Source: Pseudomonas sp. PDM05 (GTDB lineage Bacteria > Pseudomonadota > Gammaproteobacteria > Pseudomonadales > Pseudomonadaceae). From it: a stretch of DNA of 64,000 nucleotides. Of this stretch, positions 33,782-41,767 are shown piece after piece. Made by a program: the position numbers and the translations under genes. The DNA is taken from contig NZ_JACVAC010000019.1 in NCBI RefSeq assembly GCF_014851685.1, positions 20,352 to 84,351 on the forward strand. The letters run 5' to 3'. Below the pieces are notes generated by a model. The model saw nothing but the letters and a program-made list of their open reading frames with translations, had not been told where the DNA came from and ran no database searches. How positions within the stretch are numbered: the stretch's first letter is position 1; every line of letters starts with the position of its first letter.

Positions 33782-34782
33782 ACCGCCACCGCCTGGCCTT
33801 GCTGGAACGACTCGATGCACGCCCGCGCAATCGCCAGGGCGGCGCGGGCATCTTCACCGCTGGCCAGGGGTTTGGCGCCGCTGCGCAGGCAATCAGCGAA
33901 GTGGTTGAGCTCGGCAATATAGGCGTCGCGCAGCAGGTCGGTGTCCAGGCGCTGGGTATCGGCCTGGATACCCTGGGCCAGGTAACGCACCAGGTCGGAC
34001 TCGTTGACGCCGCCCATGGTCAGCATGCCCGCGCTGCCGAACACTTCGCCGCGCACGTCGTAGCCATACACGGCTTGGAAGTTGGCTTCGGCGGTGGCAA
34101 TCGCACCGTTGTCGAAGCGGATCGTGACCACGGCGGTGTCAAGAAAGCCTTTGCTCTTGTACTCAGGCGCGATCAACGCGTCGGCCATCACGTGCACTTG
34201 CACGGCTTCGGCGCCAGGGTTGAGGTAGCGCAGGGTGTCGAAGTCGTGGATCAGGGTTTCGAGGAAGATCACCCACTGCGGCGAGGCCGCCGGGTTGTTC
34301 AGCGCCGGGTCGCGGGTCAGCGAGCGCAGCAGCTGCGGGGTGCCGATACGGCCGGCGACGACATCGAGGTGGGCGGTGCGAAAACTCTTGGCGAAGCGCC
34401 GGTTGAAGCCAACCTGCAACGGCACACGGGCATCGGCCGCGGCGGCGATGGCGCGGTCGGCTTCATCGAGGGTGATGGCCATGGGTTTTTCGCAGAAGAT
34501 TCCCTTGCCGGCGCGGGCGGCGCTGATCACCAGTTCGGCGTGGCTGTGGGCGGGGGCGGCGATGAGTACGCCGTCGATGTCCGGGTCGTCGAGCAGTTGT
34601 TGCGGGTCTGTGTAGACCTTGGCCACGCCCAGCTCGGCGGCGAGGCGGGCGGCTTGGCCCGGCGTCGGATCGGCAATCGCCACCAGGCTGGCGCCGGGGA
34701 TGTGCCGTGCGGCGGTCAGGCCGTGGAAGCTGCCCATGCGGCCGGCACCGATCAAGCCCAGGCGGATGTTCTGTGTAGTCAT
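33778..34782 (-). CDS. Gfo/Idh/MocA-family dehydrogenase (myo-inositol 2-dehydrogenase-like)
   Basis: A 334-residue NAD(P)-dependent oxidoreductase. The Rossmann motif GLIGAGRMGSFHG (~9-21), the EKP motif in CEKPMAIT (~98-100), and a catalytic Asp/His in FLETLIHDFDTLRYL (~172-186) are present. The family includes IolG and MocA, which oxidise inositols and rhizopine-derived inosamines to ketones. First gene of a three-gene unit driven by a sigma-54-type promoter; a CA motif lies before the ATG. Inositol-like substrate is the best guess, but other cyclitols or sugars remain possible. Confidence 0.87.
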   Translation of the reverse strand: MTTQNIRLGLIGAGRMGSFHGLTAARHIPGASLVAIADPTPGQAARLAAELGVAKVYTDPQQLLDDPDIDGVLIAAPAHSHAELVISAARAGKGIFCEKPMAITLDEADRAIAAAADARVPLQVGFNRRFAKSFRTAHLDVVAGRIGTPQLLRSLTRDPALNNPAASPQWVIFLETLIHDFDTLRYLNPGAEAVQVHVMADALIAPEYKSKGFLDTAVVTIRFDNGAIATAEANFQAVYGYDVRGEVFGSAGMLTMGGVNESDLVRYLAQGIQADTQRLDTDLLRDAYIAELNHFADCLRSGAKPLASGEDARAALAIARACIESFQQGQAVAV

Positions 34783-34797
34783 GCAATTACCCCTTTT

Positions 34798-34805
34798 TTA
34801 TTGTT
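34798..34805 (-). promoter_or_regulatory. CA motif before the MocA-like gene
   Basis: Minus-strand AACAATAA precedes the AAGGGG ribosome site of the gene starting at 34782. Confidence 0.45.
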
Positions 34806-34841
34806 GGCCTCAGGACGGTCCTGATCGGCAAGGAGGTAAGA

Positions 34842-34856
34842 GCAAAGCCTGTGCCA
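34842..34856 (-). promoter_or_regulatory. Sigma-54 promoter of the MocA-like operon
   Basis: On the minus strand TGGCAC (-24) is followed after five bases by TTGC (-12), an exact match to the core consensus TGGCAC-N5-TTGC. It lies 60 bp before the ATG at 34782 and next to a divergent sigma-54 activator gene. Confidence 0.8.
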
Positions 34857-34920
34857 GTTTATAAGTATTTGATAAATAACGATTAAATATTGCGAATAAA
34901 CAAAATGTGTTGATTTAAAT

Positions 34921-34942
34921 GACATGCCTATACTGACATGTC
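34921..34942. promoter_or_regulatory. Possible upstream activator site for the sigma-54 promoter
   Basis: GACATG is separated by ten bases from its complement CATGTC; the same stretch also holds two TGACATG direct repeats 14 bp apart. It lies 65-85 bp upstream of the -24 element, a usual distance for an enhancer-binding protein. Confidence 0.45.
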
Positions 34943-34968
34943 GAAATTATGAACACGGACCCCTCCCT

Positions 34969-36930
34969 ATGAGCATGACGTTCAGCGTGCAAGACCTCGA
35001 TTACCTCACCGCCCTGGGGCCCGCCGCGCTGAACGATGGCCCCGTCGCGGCGCTGGAGCAGGCGTGGCGCGCTTGCCAGGGTGGCGAAGGCAAACGCCCG
35101 GCGGCGGTACGGCAGGTGATCTGGGATTCGTGGCGGCGCAGCGTCGCGGCGGGGATCGACCCGGCGGACGCCAGCTATCGTTTTGTCGGCGCCGACGCCC
35201 TGGCCGCCACATTGGCTGCCCACCGCGTGCTGATCACCGCCGCCGCGCAAGTCATGCACGGCCTGTTGGCCTACAACCCGCGTGGGCACATCAACCTCAC
35301 CGACGCCGACGGCACCACCCTGTATTTCTGCGGGTTGGATATCACCCCGGTGGGCAGTCGCCTGCTGGAGTCGGTGCAAGGCACCAACTGCACCGGCCTG
35401 GCCCTGGCCGAGGATCGTCTGGTGTATGTGCTGGCCGAGGAAAATTTCGCCAGCGGCCTGCGCGAGCGGCGCATGCACTGCGCTGCCGCGCCGATCAAGA
35501 ATGCCCAGGGCACAACCCTGGCCATGCTGACCCTCACCGCCGAGCCCGGCTGGTTTCACTTCCACACCCTGGGCACCGTGCAAGCGGCGGCCGAAGCCGT
35601 GTCGCGGCAGATGGCCCTGCAAGCGCTGCTGGAAGAACAGCAAACCGTCCTCGAAGTGCTCAACGAAGGCCTGGTGGTGCTGGATGAACGCGGCTGCATC
35701 AAGGCGCTCAACCGTTATGCCCGGCAATTGTTCGGGGTCGGCCTGGAGCTGATCGGCCGCCCGTTCCAGCACCTGGGCCGCAGTGAGTTGAGCGACTCCC
35801 TGGGTGAGCCGGTGCGCGACCTCGACTGCACCTTCCACCTGCACGACCGCAGCCAGCTCGCCTGCCTGGTCTCGGTGTGCCCGCTGGAGCAGGGCGGGGT
35901 GATCGTGTCGCTGCGCGAGAACCGGCGTATCCGCGAAATCACCCGGCGCATCATCAGCACCCAGGCCCGCTACACCTTCGACACCATCCAGGGCAGCTCG
36001 CGGGCGATCCAGGACGCGCTGCACCTGGGGCGCATCGCCAGTCGCAGTGACGCCACCACCCTGATCCTCGGTGAAAGCGGCACCGGCAAGGAGCTGTTCG
36101 CCCAGGCGATCCACAACGCGAGCGAGCGCCACAATGGCCCATTCGTAGCGGTCAACTGCGGCGCGATCCCTCGTGACCTGGTGCAAAGCGAACTGTTCGG
36201 GCATGTCGAAGGGGCATTCACCGGCGCGACGAGGGGCGGTTCAGCGGGCAAGTTCGAGTTGGCGGATGGCGGCACGATTTTTCTGGATGAGATTGGCGAC
36301 ATGTCCTTCGATGCCCAGGTCAGCCTGTTGCGGGTATTACAGGAGGGCGAAGTCACCCGTGTCGGCGCGAAAAATTCGCGGCAGGTGGACGTGCGCATCA
36401 TCGCCGCGACCCACCGCAACCTCAGCCAGGCGGTGGCCGAAGGCGCATTTCGCGAAGACCTTTACTACCGCCTCAACGTGTTGAACCTGACCGTGCCGCC
36501 GTTGCGCATGCGCCGCGAAGACATTCCCTTGCTGGCACGGCATTTCCTTATGCGCTGCGCTCGCTCATTGCGTAAATCGGTGCAGGGGTTTGCGCCGGAT
36601 GCGCTGGCGTTGCTCACGGCCTACAGCTGGCCGGGCAATGTGCGGGAGCTGGAAAACAGCATCGAGCGCGCGACCAACCTGGCCATGGGCGAGTTGATCC
36701 AACCGATTGATTTGCCCCTGGACACGCGCCCGCGCACGCCTATGCGATTGCCCGAGCCGCCACCTGCCCAGCAACTGAGCAGCTTCGAGATGCACGCCAT
36801 CGTCGCCGCGCTGCAGAGCACCGGCGGCAACATCCGCCTGGCGGCGCGGCAGCTCAATGTGTCGCGGGGCGGGCTGTACAACAAGATGAGCCGGTTCGGC
36901 CTGAATGCCGCGGATTTTCGCAATCATTGA
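34969..36930 (+). CDS. Sigma-54 enhancer-binding activator, AcoR type (GAF-PAS-AAA+-Fis)
   Basis: A 653-residue regulator. An N-terminal GAF-like sensor (~70-200) carries the AcoR-family stretch GLDITPVGSRLLESVQGTNCTGLALAE. It is followed by a PAS-like domain (~215-300), the AAA+ domain with Walker A GESGTGKE (~367), the sigma-54 contact loop GAFTGA (~414) and Walker B (GGTIFLDEIGD), and a C-terminal Fis-type helix-turn-helix (GGNIRLAARQLNVSRGGLYNKM). AcoR-type proteins sense small metabolites directly. It is divergent from the MocA-like operon, whose promoter is a good sigma-54 site, so it most likely activates it. ATG 34969 is used; the ribosome site is weak. Confidence 0.92.
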   Translation: MSMTFSVQDLDYLTALGPAALNDGPVAALEQAWRACQGGEGKRPAAVRQVIWDSWRRSVAAGIDPADASYRFVGADALAATLAAHRVLITAAAQVMHGLLAYNPRGHINLTDADGTTLYFCGLDITPVGSRLLESVQGTNCTGLALAEDRLVYVLAEENFASGLRERRMHCAAAPIKNAQGTTLAMLTLTAEPGWFHFHTLGTVQAAAEAVSRQMALQALLEEQQTVLEVLNEGLVVLDERGCIKALNRYARQLFGVGLELIGRPFQHLGRSELSDSLGEPVRDLDCTFHLHDRSQLACLVSVCPLEQGGVIVSLRENRRIREITRRIISTQARYTFDTIQGSSRAIQDALHLGRIASRSDATTLILGESGTGKELFAQAIHNASERHNGPFVAVNCGAIPRDLVQSELFGHVEGAFTGATRGGSAGKFELADGGTIFLDEIGDMSFDAQVSLLRVLQEGEVTRVGAKNSRQVDVRIIAATHRNLSQAVAEGAFREDLYYRLNVLNLTVPPLRMRREDIPLLARHFLMRCARSLRKSVQGFAPDALALLTAYSWPGNVRELENSIERATNLAMGELIQPIDLPLDTRPRTPMRLPEPPPAQQLSSFEMHAIVAALQSTGGNIRLAARQLNVSRGGLYNKMSRFGLNAADFRNH

Positions 36931-36954
36931 GCCTCGCACCGATCAAACTGTGTG

Positions 36955-38004
36955 TCAGGCGCAGATGTTTTCCGAAGTGACAATCTGCGGCGGTATGTGC
37001 ACCCGATGCCGCACCGGATCGAACGCCTCGGCGGTCTGCAACTCCACCATCAATTGCACCAGCGCCGTGGCCGTCAGCTTTGGTTGCGAGTCCATCGCCA
37101 CATCGATCAACCCCTGCCTCAACGCCTGGCGCGACAGCTCGGTGGACTCCTGCAAGATGCAGCACAGCGCCGGGCGCTTGGGCAGTTGCGCGAGGGCGCT
37201 GATGATGCCGTCGCCACCGCCGCCCACCACGCACAGGCCGCGCAGGTCGGTATGGCGGGTGATCAGGTCGAGGGTGGCCTCTTCGGTGATGTCGCAGTTG
37301 TCCAGGTTGATCAACGGCTCCAACGGCTTGAGCCCCGGCGCGTGTTCGGCAAGGTAGCTGTGCAGGCCTTCGACGCGGGCCTGGTGGCCGAGGAAACGGT
37401 GGCCGCCGAGCAAGATCCCGACGCTGCCTTTGCGTGCGCCGCAGGTGCGTGCGAGCAACCAGCCCATGGTGCGGCCGACCACGTGGTTGTCCTGGCCCAC
37501 GTAAGGCTCAAGGGCTTGTTCGTGGATGTCCGACAGCAGCGCCACCACCGGCACGCCGGCGGCGCGGATCTGCGCCAACGTGGCATTGATCAGTGGATGG
37601 GCGAAGCTGACCACGGCGAGGCCGTCGCACTGCACCGCGAGTTGTTCGATCTGCGCAGCGATCACGCTCGGTGTGCGCTCGACGATGTACTCGAACTGGC
37701 AGGTCAGGTTGGCCCCGGCGTGTTGCTGCGCCGCCTCGGCAATCGACTGCGCCAGGGTGGCGTAGAACGCCTGGGCGGTGGCCAGCAGCAGGATACCGAA
37801 ACGGTAGGTCGGCCGCCGTTCGCGAATGCGCTGGCCGATCAGCCGCGCGGCGAAATAGCCCACGGCTTCGGCCGCCTGGAACACCTGCTCGGCGGTATCG
37901 GGATTGACCGGCGCACGCGCATTCAAGACCCGGTCGACGGTGGCCACGCTGAGGCCCGCCTGAGCGGCCACGGTGGCAATGGTTGGGCGTTTATGGTTGT
38001 TCAT
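36955..38004 (-). CDS. LacI-family transcriptional regulator
   Basis: A 349-residue LacI/GalR regulator: N-terminal helix-turn-helix and hinge (TIATVAAQAGLSVATVDRVLNARAPVNPDTAEQV) followed by a periplasmic-binding-protein-like effector domain. The longer divergence in the hinge (YFAARLIGQRIRERRPTYRFG) is typical of the subgroup near inositol and rhizopine genes. It is divergent from the desaturase-ferredoxin unit, and a perfect palindrome lies 19 bp before its start. It should repress that unit and itself until a cyclitol-like ligand binds. Confidence 0.9.
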   Translation of the reverse strand: MNNHKRPTIATVAAQAGLSVATVDRVLNARAPVNPDTAEQVFQAAEAVGYFAARLIGQRIRERRPTYRFGILLLATAQAFYATLAQSIAEAAQQHAGANLTCQFEYIVERTPSVIAAQIEQLAVQCDGLAVVSFAHPLINATLAQIRAAGVPVVALLSDIHEQALEPYVGQDNHVVGRTMGWLLARTCGARKGSVGILLGGHRFLGHQARVEGLHSYLAEHAPGLKPLEPLINLDNCDITEEATLDLITRHTDLRGLCVVGGGGDGIISALAQLPKRPALCCILQESTELSRQALRQGLIDVAMDSQPKLTATALVQLMVELQTAEAFDPVRHRVHIPPQIVTSENICA

Positions 38005-38022
38005 GGCAAGCCCTTGATGCGT

Positions 38023-38042
38023 CTTGATAGAAAACTATCAAG
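38023..38042. promoter_or_regulatory. LacI-type operator
   Basis: CTTGATAG-AAAA-CTATCAAG is a perfect palindrome with eight-base arms. A further half site CTTGATAG occurs at 38065-38072, 42 bp (four helical turns) away. Confidence 0.8.
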
Positions 38043-38155
38043 CCCCGCTGGGCCTGGATGATAGCTTGATAGGGAATGGATTCAAGGCCTTGAGGGCGAT
38101 TTAGCGCTTCTCTATCGTGGGTTTGGCAAGGCACCTGAACCCCACGCTTGCGGAG

Positions 38156-38166
38156 AACAATAACAA
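38156..38166 (+). promoter_or_regulatory. CA motif between ribosome site and start of the desaturase gene
   Basis: AACAATAACAA fills the space between GGAG and the ATG at 38166. It gives overlapping AANAANAA matches at the most sensitive position for translation. Confidence 0.5.
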
Positions 38167-39299
38167 TGCCTGAACACACCGCTCACACCGCCCGGCGCGA
38201 CTACAGCCTCACTGGCCCCGAAGCCGCCCGCGCCGCTGAAAAAGGCCTGGTCTCGGCCAGCTGGTATCAATCACCGATTTCCCGTAAACGCATGAAAGAA
38301 CTGATGCAACGCCGCGACGGCCCGGCCTTGCGCGACACCGCCCTGTGGTTCGTCGCGCTGTTTGCCAGCGGCTTTGGCGGCTACTGGTTCTGGGGCTCCT
38401 GGGCCTGCGTGCCGTTCTTCATGGTGTATGGCGTGCTCTACGGCACGGCGTCCAACCCGCGTTGGCACGAGACCGGCCACGGCACCGCGTTCAAGACCCG
38501 CTGGATGAACGACGTGCTCTATCAGGTCGCCAGCTTCATGTGCATCTTCGAGCCCCACGTGTGGCGCTGGAGCCATGCGCGGCACCACACCGACACCATC
38601 GTCGTCGGCCGCGACCCGGAGATCGTCGAGCCGCGCCCGCCGAGCTTTCTGATGATGTGCCTGAGCCTGTTCAACCTGCCCCTGGCCTGGAAAACCTTCA
38701 GCGGCGTGGCGCGTCACGCCGCCGGCAAGATGAGTGCCCAGGAGGCCGACTTCATTCCTGAGTCCGAGTGGCCCAAGGTATTCCGCGCCGCCCGTGTCTG
38801 GCTGGCGATCTACGCCGTGGTCATCGGCACCGCGCTGTACCTGCACAGCTGGTTGCCGCTGATGCTGATCGGTTTGCCGAGCATCTACGGTGCCTGGCTC
38901 GGCTACCTGTTCGGCCTGACCCAGCACGTGGGCCTCGCCGAAGACGTCCTCGACCACCGCAGCAATTGCCGCACCATCTACATGAACCCTGTGCTGCGCT
39001 TTATCTACATGGACATGAACTACCACCTCGAACACCACATGTACCCGATGGTGCCGTACCACGCCCTCGAGCAACTGCACGCAGAGATCCGCGGTGACTG
39101 CCCGCCGCCGTACGCCAACCTCTTCGAGGCCTACAAGGAAATCCTGCCGACGATCTGGAAGCAACGCAGCGACCCCACCTACTTCATCCAACGCCCGATT
39201 CCCGGCGCGCCTGTTGTAGTGAGCGAGCTTGCTCGCGCTGGGCTGCGAAGCAGCCCCAATGACGCCCCCGCGTTTTTCCAGACAAATCCCGATAGCTGA
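38166..39299 (+). CDS. Membrane di-iron fatty-acid-desaturase-family oxygenase (MocD-like) with REP-encoded tail
   Basis: A 377-residue membrane enzyme of the fatty acid desaturase superfamily. The di-iron histidine boxes are visible: HETGH (~103-107), HARHH (~138-142) and HLEHH (~286-290), with hydrophobic stretches at ~60-95 and ~215-260. The next two genes supply a Rieske ferredoxin and its reductase, so this is an oxygenase chain; in rhizopine catabolism the same trio (mocDEF) is proposed to remove an O-methyl group. The last ~28 residues (VVSELARAGLRSS...) are encoded by a REP element that the reading frame enters without a stop. ATG 38166 is chosen because GGAG lies upstream. The true substrate is unknown. 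Confidence 0.85.
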   Translation: MPEHTAHTARRDYSLTGPEAARAAEKGLVSASWYQSPISRKRMKELMQRRDGPALRDTALWFVALFASGFGGYWFWGSWACVPFFMVYGVLYGTASNPRWHETGHGTAFKTRWMNDVLYQVASFMCIFEPHVWRWSHARHHTDTIVVGRDPEIVEPRPPSFLMMCLSLFNLPLAWKTFSGVARHAAGKMSAQEADFIPESEWPKVFRAARVWLAIYAVVIGTALYLHSWLPLMLIGLPSIYGAWLGYLFGLTQHVGLAEDVLDHRSNCRTIYMNPVLRFIYMDMNYHLEHHMYPMVPYHALEQLHAEIRGDCPPPYANLFEAYKEILPTIWKQRSDPTYFIQRPIPGAPVVVSELARAGLRSSPNDAPAFFQTNPDS

Positions 39300-39346
39300 T
39301 CCTCGGGCCGCTTCGCAGCCCTGCGCGAGCAAGCGCGCTCACTACA
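39216..39346. repeat. REP pair (family B variant) overlapping the desaturase 3' end
   Basis: Inverted GTAGTGAGCGAGCTTGCTCGCG-type units with GGCTGCGAAGCAGCC arms. The frame of the upstream gene reads GTA GTG AGC, missing the TAG, and ends at a TGA inside the element (39297-39299). Confidence 0.87.
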
Positions 39347-39374
39347 ACAAGCTCGTTCACCACGAGGAACTACC

Positions 39375-39695
39375 ATGAACGATCAATGGATCGACGTCTG
39401 CGCCGTGGGCGAAATTGACGAAGAAGACGTGCTGCGCTTCGACCATGGCGCACACACTTATGCGGTGTATCGCTCGGCCGAGAATGAATTTTTTGCCACG
39501 GCCGGCCTGTGCACCCACGAGAAAATCCACCTCGCCGACGGCCTGGTGATGGACCACGTGATCGAATGCCCCAAGCACAACGGACGCTTTGATTACCGTA
39601 CCGGCAAAGCCATGGGCGCGCCGGTGTGCGTCAACCTCAAGACCTACCCGGTACGGGTCGAAGCGGGGCGGGTGTTGCTCGCCGTCACGGTGTGA
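39375..39695 (+). CDS. mocE: Rieske-type [2Fe-2S] ferredoxin, MocE family
   Basis: A 106-residue soluble Rieske ferredoxin. The cluster ligands are seen in CTHEKIHLADG (Cys/His near 42-44) and CPKHNGRFD (Cys/His near 62-65). It would pass electrons from the adjacent FAD reductase to the membrane di-iron oxygenase. Length and motif spacing suit the MocE group. It follows a REP element and ends 2 bp before the reductase start. Confidence 0.9.
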   Translation: MNDQWIDVCAVGEIDEEDVLRFDHGAHTYAVYRSAENEFFATAGLCTHEKIHLADGLVMDHVIECPKHNGRFDYRTGKAMGAPVCVNLKTYPVRVEAGRVLLAVTV

Positions 39696-39697
39696 CG

Positions 39698-40897
39698 ATG
39701 AACGCGCCCTTGATTATCGTCGGCGCCGGCCATGCCGGCGGCCGTGCGGCGCTGACCCTGCGCGAAGAAGGCTACACCGGACGCCTGATCCTGATCGGCG
39801 ATGAACCGCACCTGCCCTACGAACGGCCGCCGCTGTCCAAGGGGTTGCTGCAAGGCTGCGTGGACCTGGCCGGCTACAGCCTGTGCGACCGCGAGCGCTT
39901 GGCCGCGTTGAACATCGAACATATCGCCGCCAACCCGGTGACTCATTTGCAGCCCGAGCAACAGCGCCTGCAACTCGCCGACGGCCAGTGGCTGGCTTAC
40001 GCCGGCCTGTTGCTGGCCACTGGCGGCCGGGCGCGGCGTTTGCCCCAGGCCCAGGCCAACGTGTTGTACCTGCGCACCCACGATGAAGCCTTGGCCTTGC
40101 GCGGCGCGCTGCGGCCCGGCACACGGCTGGTGGTGGTCGGTGGCGGGTTTATCGGCCTGGAAGTGGCGGCGACCGCCCGTGGCCTGGGCTGCGAGGTGAC
40201 GCTGCTGGAAGCCGGGCCGCGCCTGGCCGGGCGGGTATTACCGCCGGTGATCTCGGCGGCGCTGTTGGCGTTGCATCGCCAGCACGGGGTGGATGTGCGC
40301 TTGAACGTGGCACTGGAATCGATCCAGGCCGATGCCGTGCAGTTGGTCGATGGGCAGTTGTTGCCGTGCGACCTGGTGGTGGTGGGCATCGGCATGCAGC
40401 CGAACATCGAACTCGCGGCGGCGGCCGGGCTGGAAGTGGGGCAGGGTATTCGTGTCGATGCGCAGTTGCGCACCAGCGCGGCGCATATCTATGCGGCGGG
40501 CGATGTATGTGAGTTCCGCCTCGACGGCCTGTACCAGCGCCAGGAAACCTGGCGCAACGCCGAAGCCCAGGGCCGGCATGCGGCGTTGAACCTGCTCGGG
40601 CGCCAGTTGCCCTTCGATGCGCTGCCCGGTTTCTGGTCCGACCAGTACGATTGGGGCTTGCTCACCGTGGGCGTGATGACGCCGACTGTGGTCACTCGGC
40701 CATTGCCCGGCGGCGCGCTGTTGCTGTTCTACCTGGACGCCGAGTCCCGCATGCAAGGCGCTTGCGGTTGGGCGCCCGGCAACGGCGCGGCCAAGGACAT
40801 CAAGCTCTGCGAACGCCTGATCGGCGCGCATATCGCGCTCGACACGGCCAGCCTGGCCGACCCCGAAGTGTCCCTCAAACAGTTGCTGCGAGGCTGA
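39698..40897 (+). CDS. FAD-dependent ferredoxin reductase (MocF-like)
   Basis: A 399-residue pyridine-nucleotide-disulfide-type flavoprotein of the ferredoxin-reductase class (BphA4/PdR-like). FAD motif VGAGHAGG (~7-14), conserved PYERPPLSKG, NAD(P) motif VVVGGGFIGLEVAA (~146-159), second FAD motif AAGDV (~270) and a C-terminal domain with GAC GWAPGNGAAKDIKLCERL. It takes electrons from NAD(P)H for the Rieske protein. ATG 39698 is chosen; upstream in-frame sequence overlaps the ferredoxin gene. Confidence 0.92.
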   Translation: MNAPLIIVGAGHAGGRAALTLREEGYTGRLILIGDEPHLPYERPPLSKGLLQGCVDLAGYSLCDRERLAALNIEHIAANPVTHLQPEQQRLQLADGQWLAYAGLLLATGGRARRLPQAQANVLYLRTHDEALALRGALRPGTRLVVVGGGFIGLEVAATARGLGCEVTLLEAGPRLAGRVLPPVISAALLALHRQHGVDVRLNVALESIQADAVQLVDGQLLPCDLVVVGIGMQPNIELAAAAGLEVGQGIRVDAQLRTSAAHIYAAGDVCEFRLDGLYQRQETWRNAEAQGRHAALNLLGRQLPFDALPGFWSDQYDWGLLTVGVMTPTVVTRPLPGGALLLFYLDAESRMQGACGWAPGNGAAKDIKLCERLIGAHIALDTASLADPEVSLKQLLRG

Positions 40898-40898
40898 G

Positions 40899-41717
40899 AT
40901 GCGCCAATTCCTGGTATTCCAATCCCTGTGGGCGATGCAAACCGAGCCCGGCCCTCTGGACGTGCAACTGGACCGCATCAAAGCTGCGGGTTTCGACGGC
41001 ATCACCGACCACTACTGCAAGCCCGCCGATGTCGCCCGCCTGCACGCCGCCGCCTCGGCCAGGGGCTTGCAGATCGAGGGCCAACTGTTCCCGCAATCGG
41101 TGGATGACCTGGCCGCTGCACTGGATGTGATCAGCCGCTACGGCTGTCACCATCTCACTTTGCAGGCCGACGTGCGCCCGCGTACGCAGTCCGAGGCGGC
41201 ACGCTTGGTCGAAGGCTGGCAGCGCCTGGCCGAGCAGGTGGACTTTCCGGTGCTGCTGGAAACCCACCGTTATCGGCTGACCAACGACCTGCACTTCACC
41301 CTCGATCTGCTCGCGCAAATGCCGGATTTGCAGCTGCTGGCCGACCTGTCCCACTACGTGGTCGGGCGCGAACTGCCGGAGCCGGGTGCCGTGGAAGACG
41401 ATGAACAGATCCGCACGATCCTGCGCCATAGTTGGGGGTTTCATGGGCGTGTGGCGAGCAGTGAACAGGTGCAGGTTTCGCTGGACTTTCCCCAGCACCA
41501 ACCCTGGGTGCAGCGCTTCACCGAGTGGTGGCGCTACGGGATCGAAGACTGGCTGGCGCGGCCCGACACGCCGCACAGCCTGTCCTTCACCTGCGAGCTG
41601 GGCCCGCCGCCGTATGCCATCACCGGCGCAGACGGTCGCGAGATCAGTGATCGCTGGAGCGAGGCCTTGAAGCTGCAAGCGTTGATCCGCGAGGTGTGGC
41701 GCAACTGTCAGAAATGA
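40899..41717 (+). CDS. TIM-barrel sugar phosphate isomerase/epimerase-like protein
   Basis: A 272-residue TIM-barrel protein of the AP-endonuclease-2/xylose-isomerase-like superfamily. Possible metal ligands are Glu in VLLETHRYRLTND (~116), Asp/His in LLADLSHYVVGREL (~148-152) and Glu in TCELGPPPYAI (~235). It begins one base after the reductase stop, as the last gene of the desaturase unit. It is the third TIM-barrel isomerase in the window and is clearly different from the other two. Its reaction is unknown; isomerisation or dehydration of an inositol-derived ketone would fit the context. Confidence 0.78.
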   Translation: MRQFLVFQSLWAMQTEPGPLDVQLDRIKAAGFDGITDHYCKPADVARLHAAASARGLQIEGQLFPQSVDDLAAALDVISRYGCHHLTLQADVRPRTQSEAARLVEGWQRLAEQVDFPVLLETHRYRLTNDLHFTLDLLAQMPDLQLLADLSHYVVGRELPEPGAVEDDEQIRTILRHSWGFHGRVASSEQVQVSLDFPQHQPWVQRFTEWWRYGIEDWLARPDTPHSLSFTCELGPPPYAITGADGREISDRWSEALKLQALIREVWRNCQK

Positions 41718-41767
41718 TCTGCTAATCTGCGCGGGTTTAATCTCGCCCTTTAGTCTGGACGTTCACC

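Noticed and set aside
32056..41717. Reading the island as a fatty-acid desaturation system
   Set aside because: The surrounding inositol-type binding protein, MocA-like dehydrogenase, TIM-barrel isomerases and MocE-type ferredoxin point to cyclitol catabolism; no lipid gene is near.
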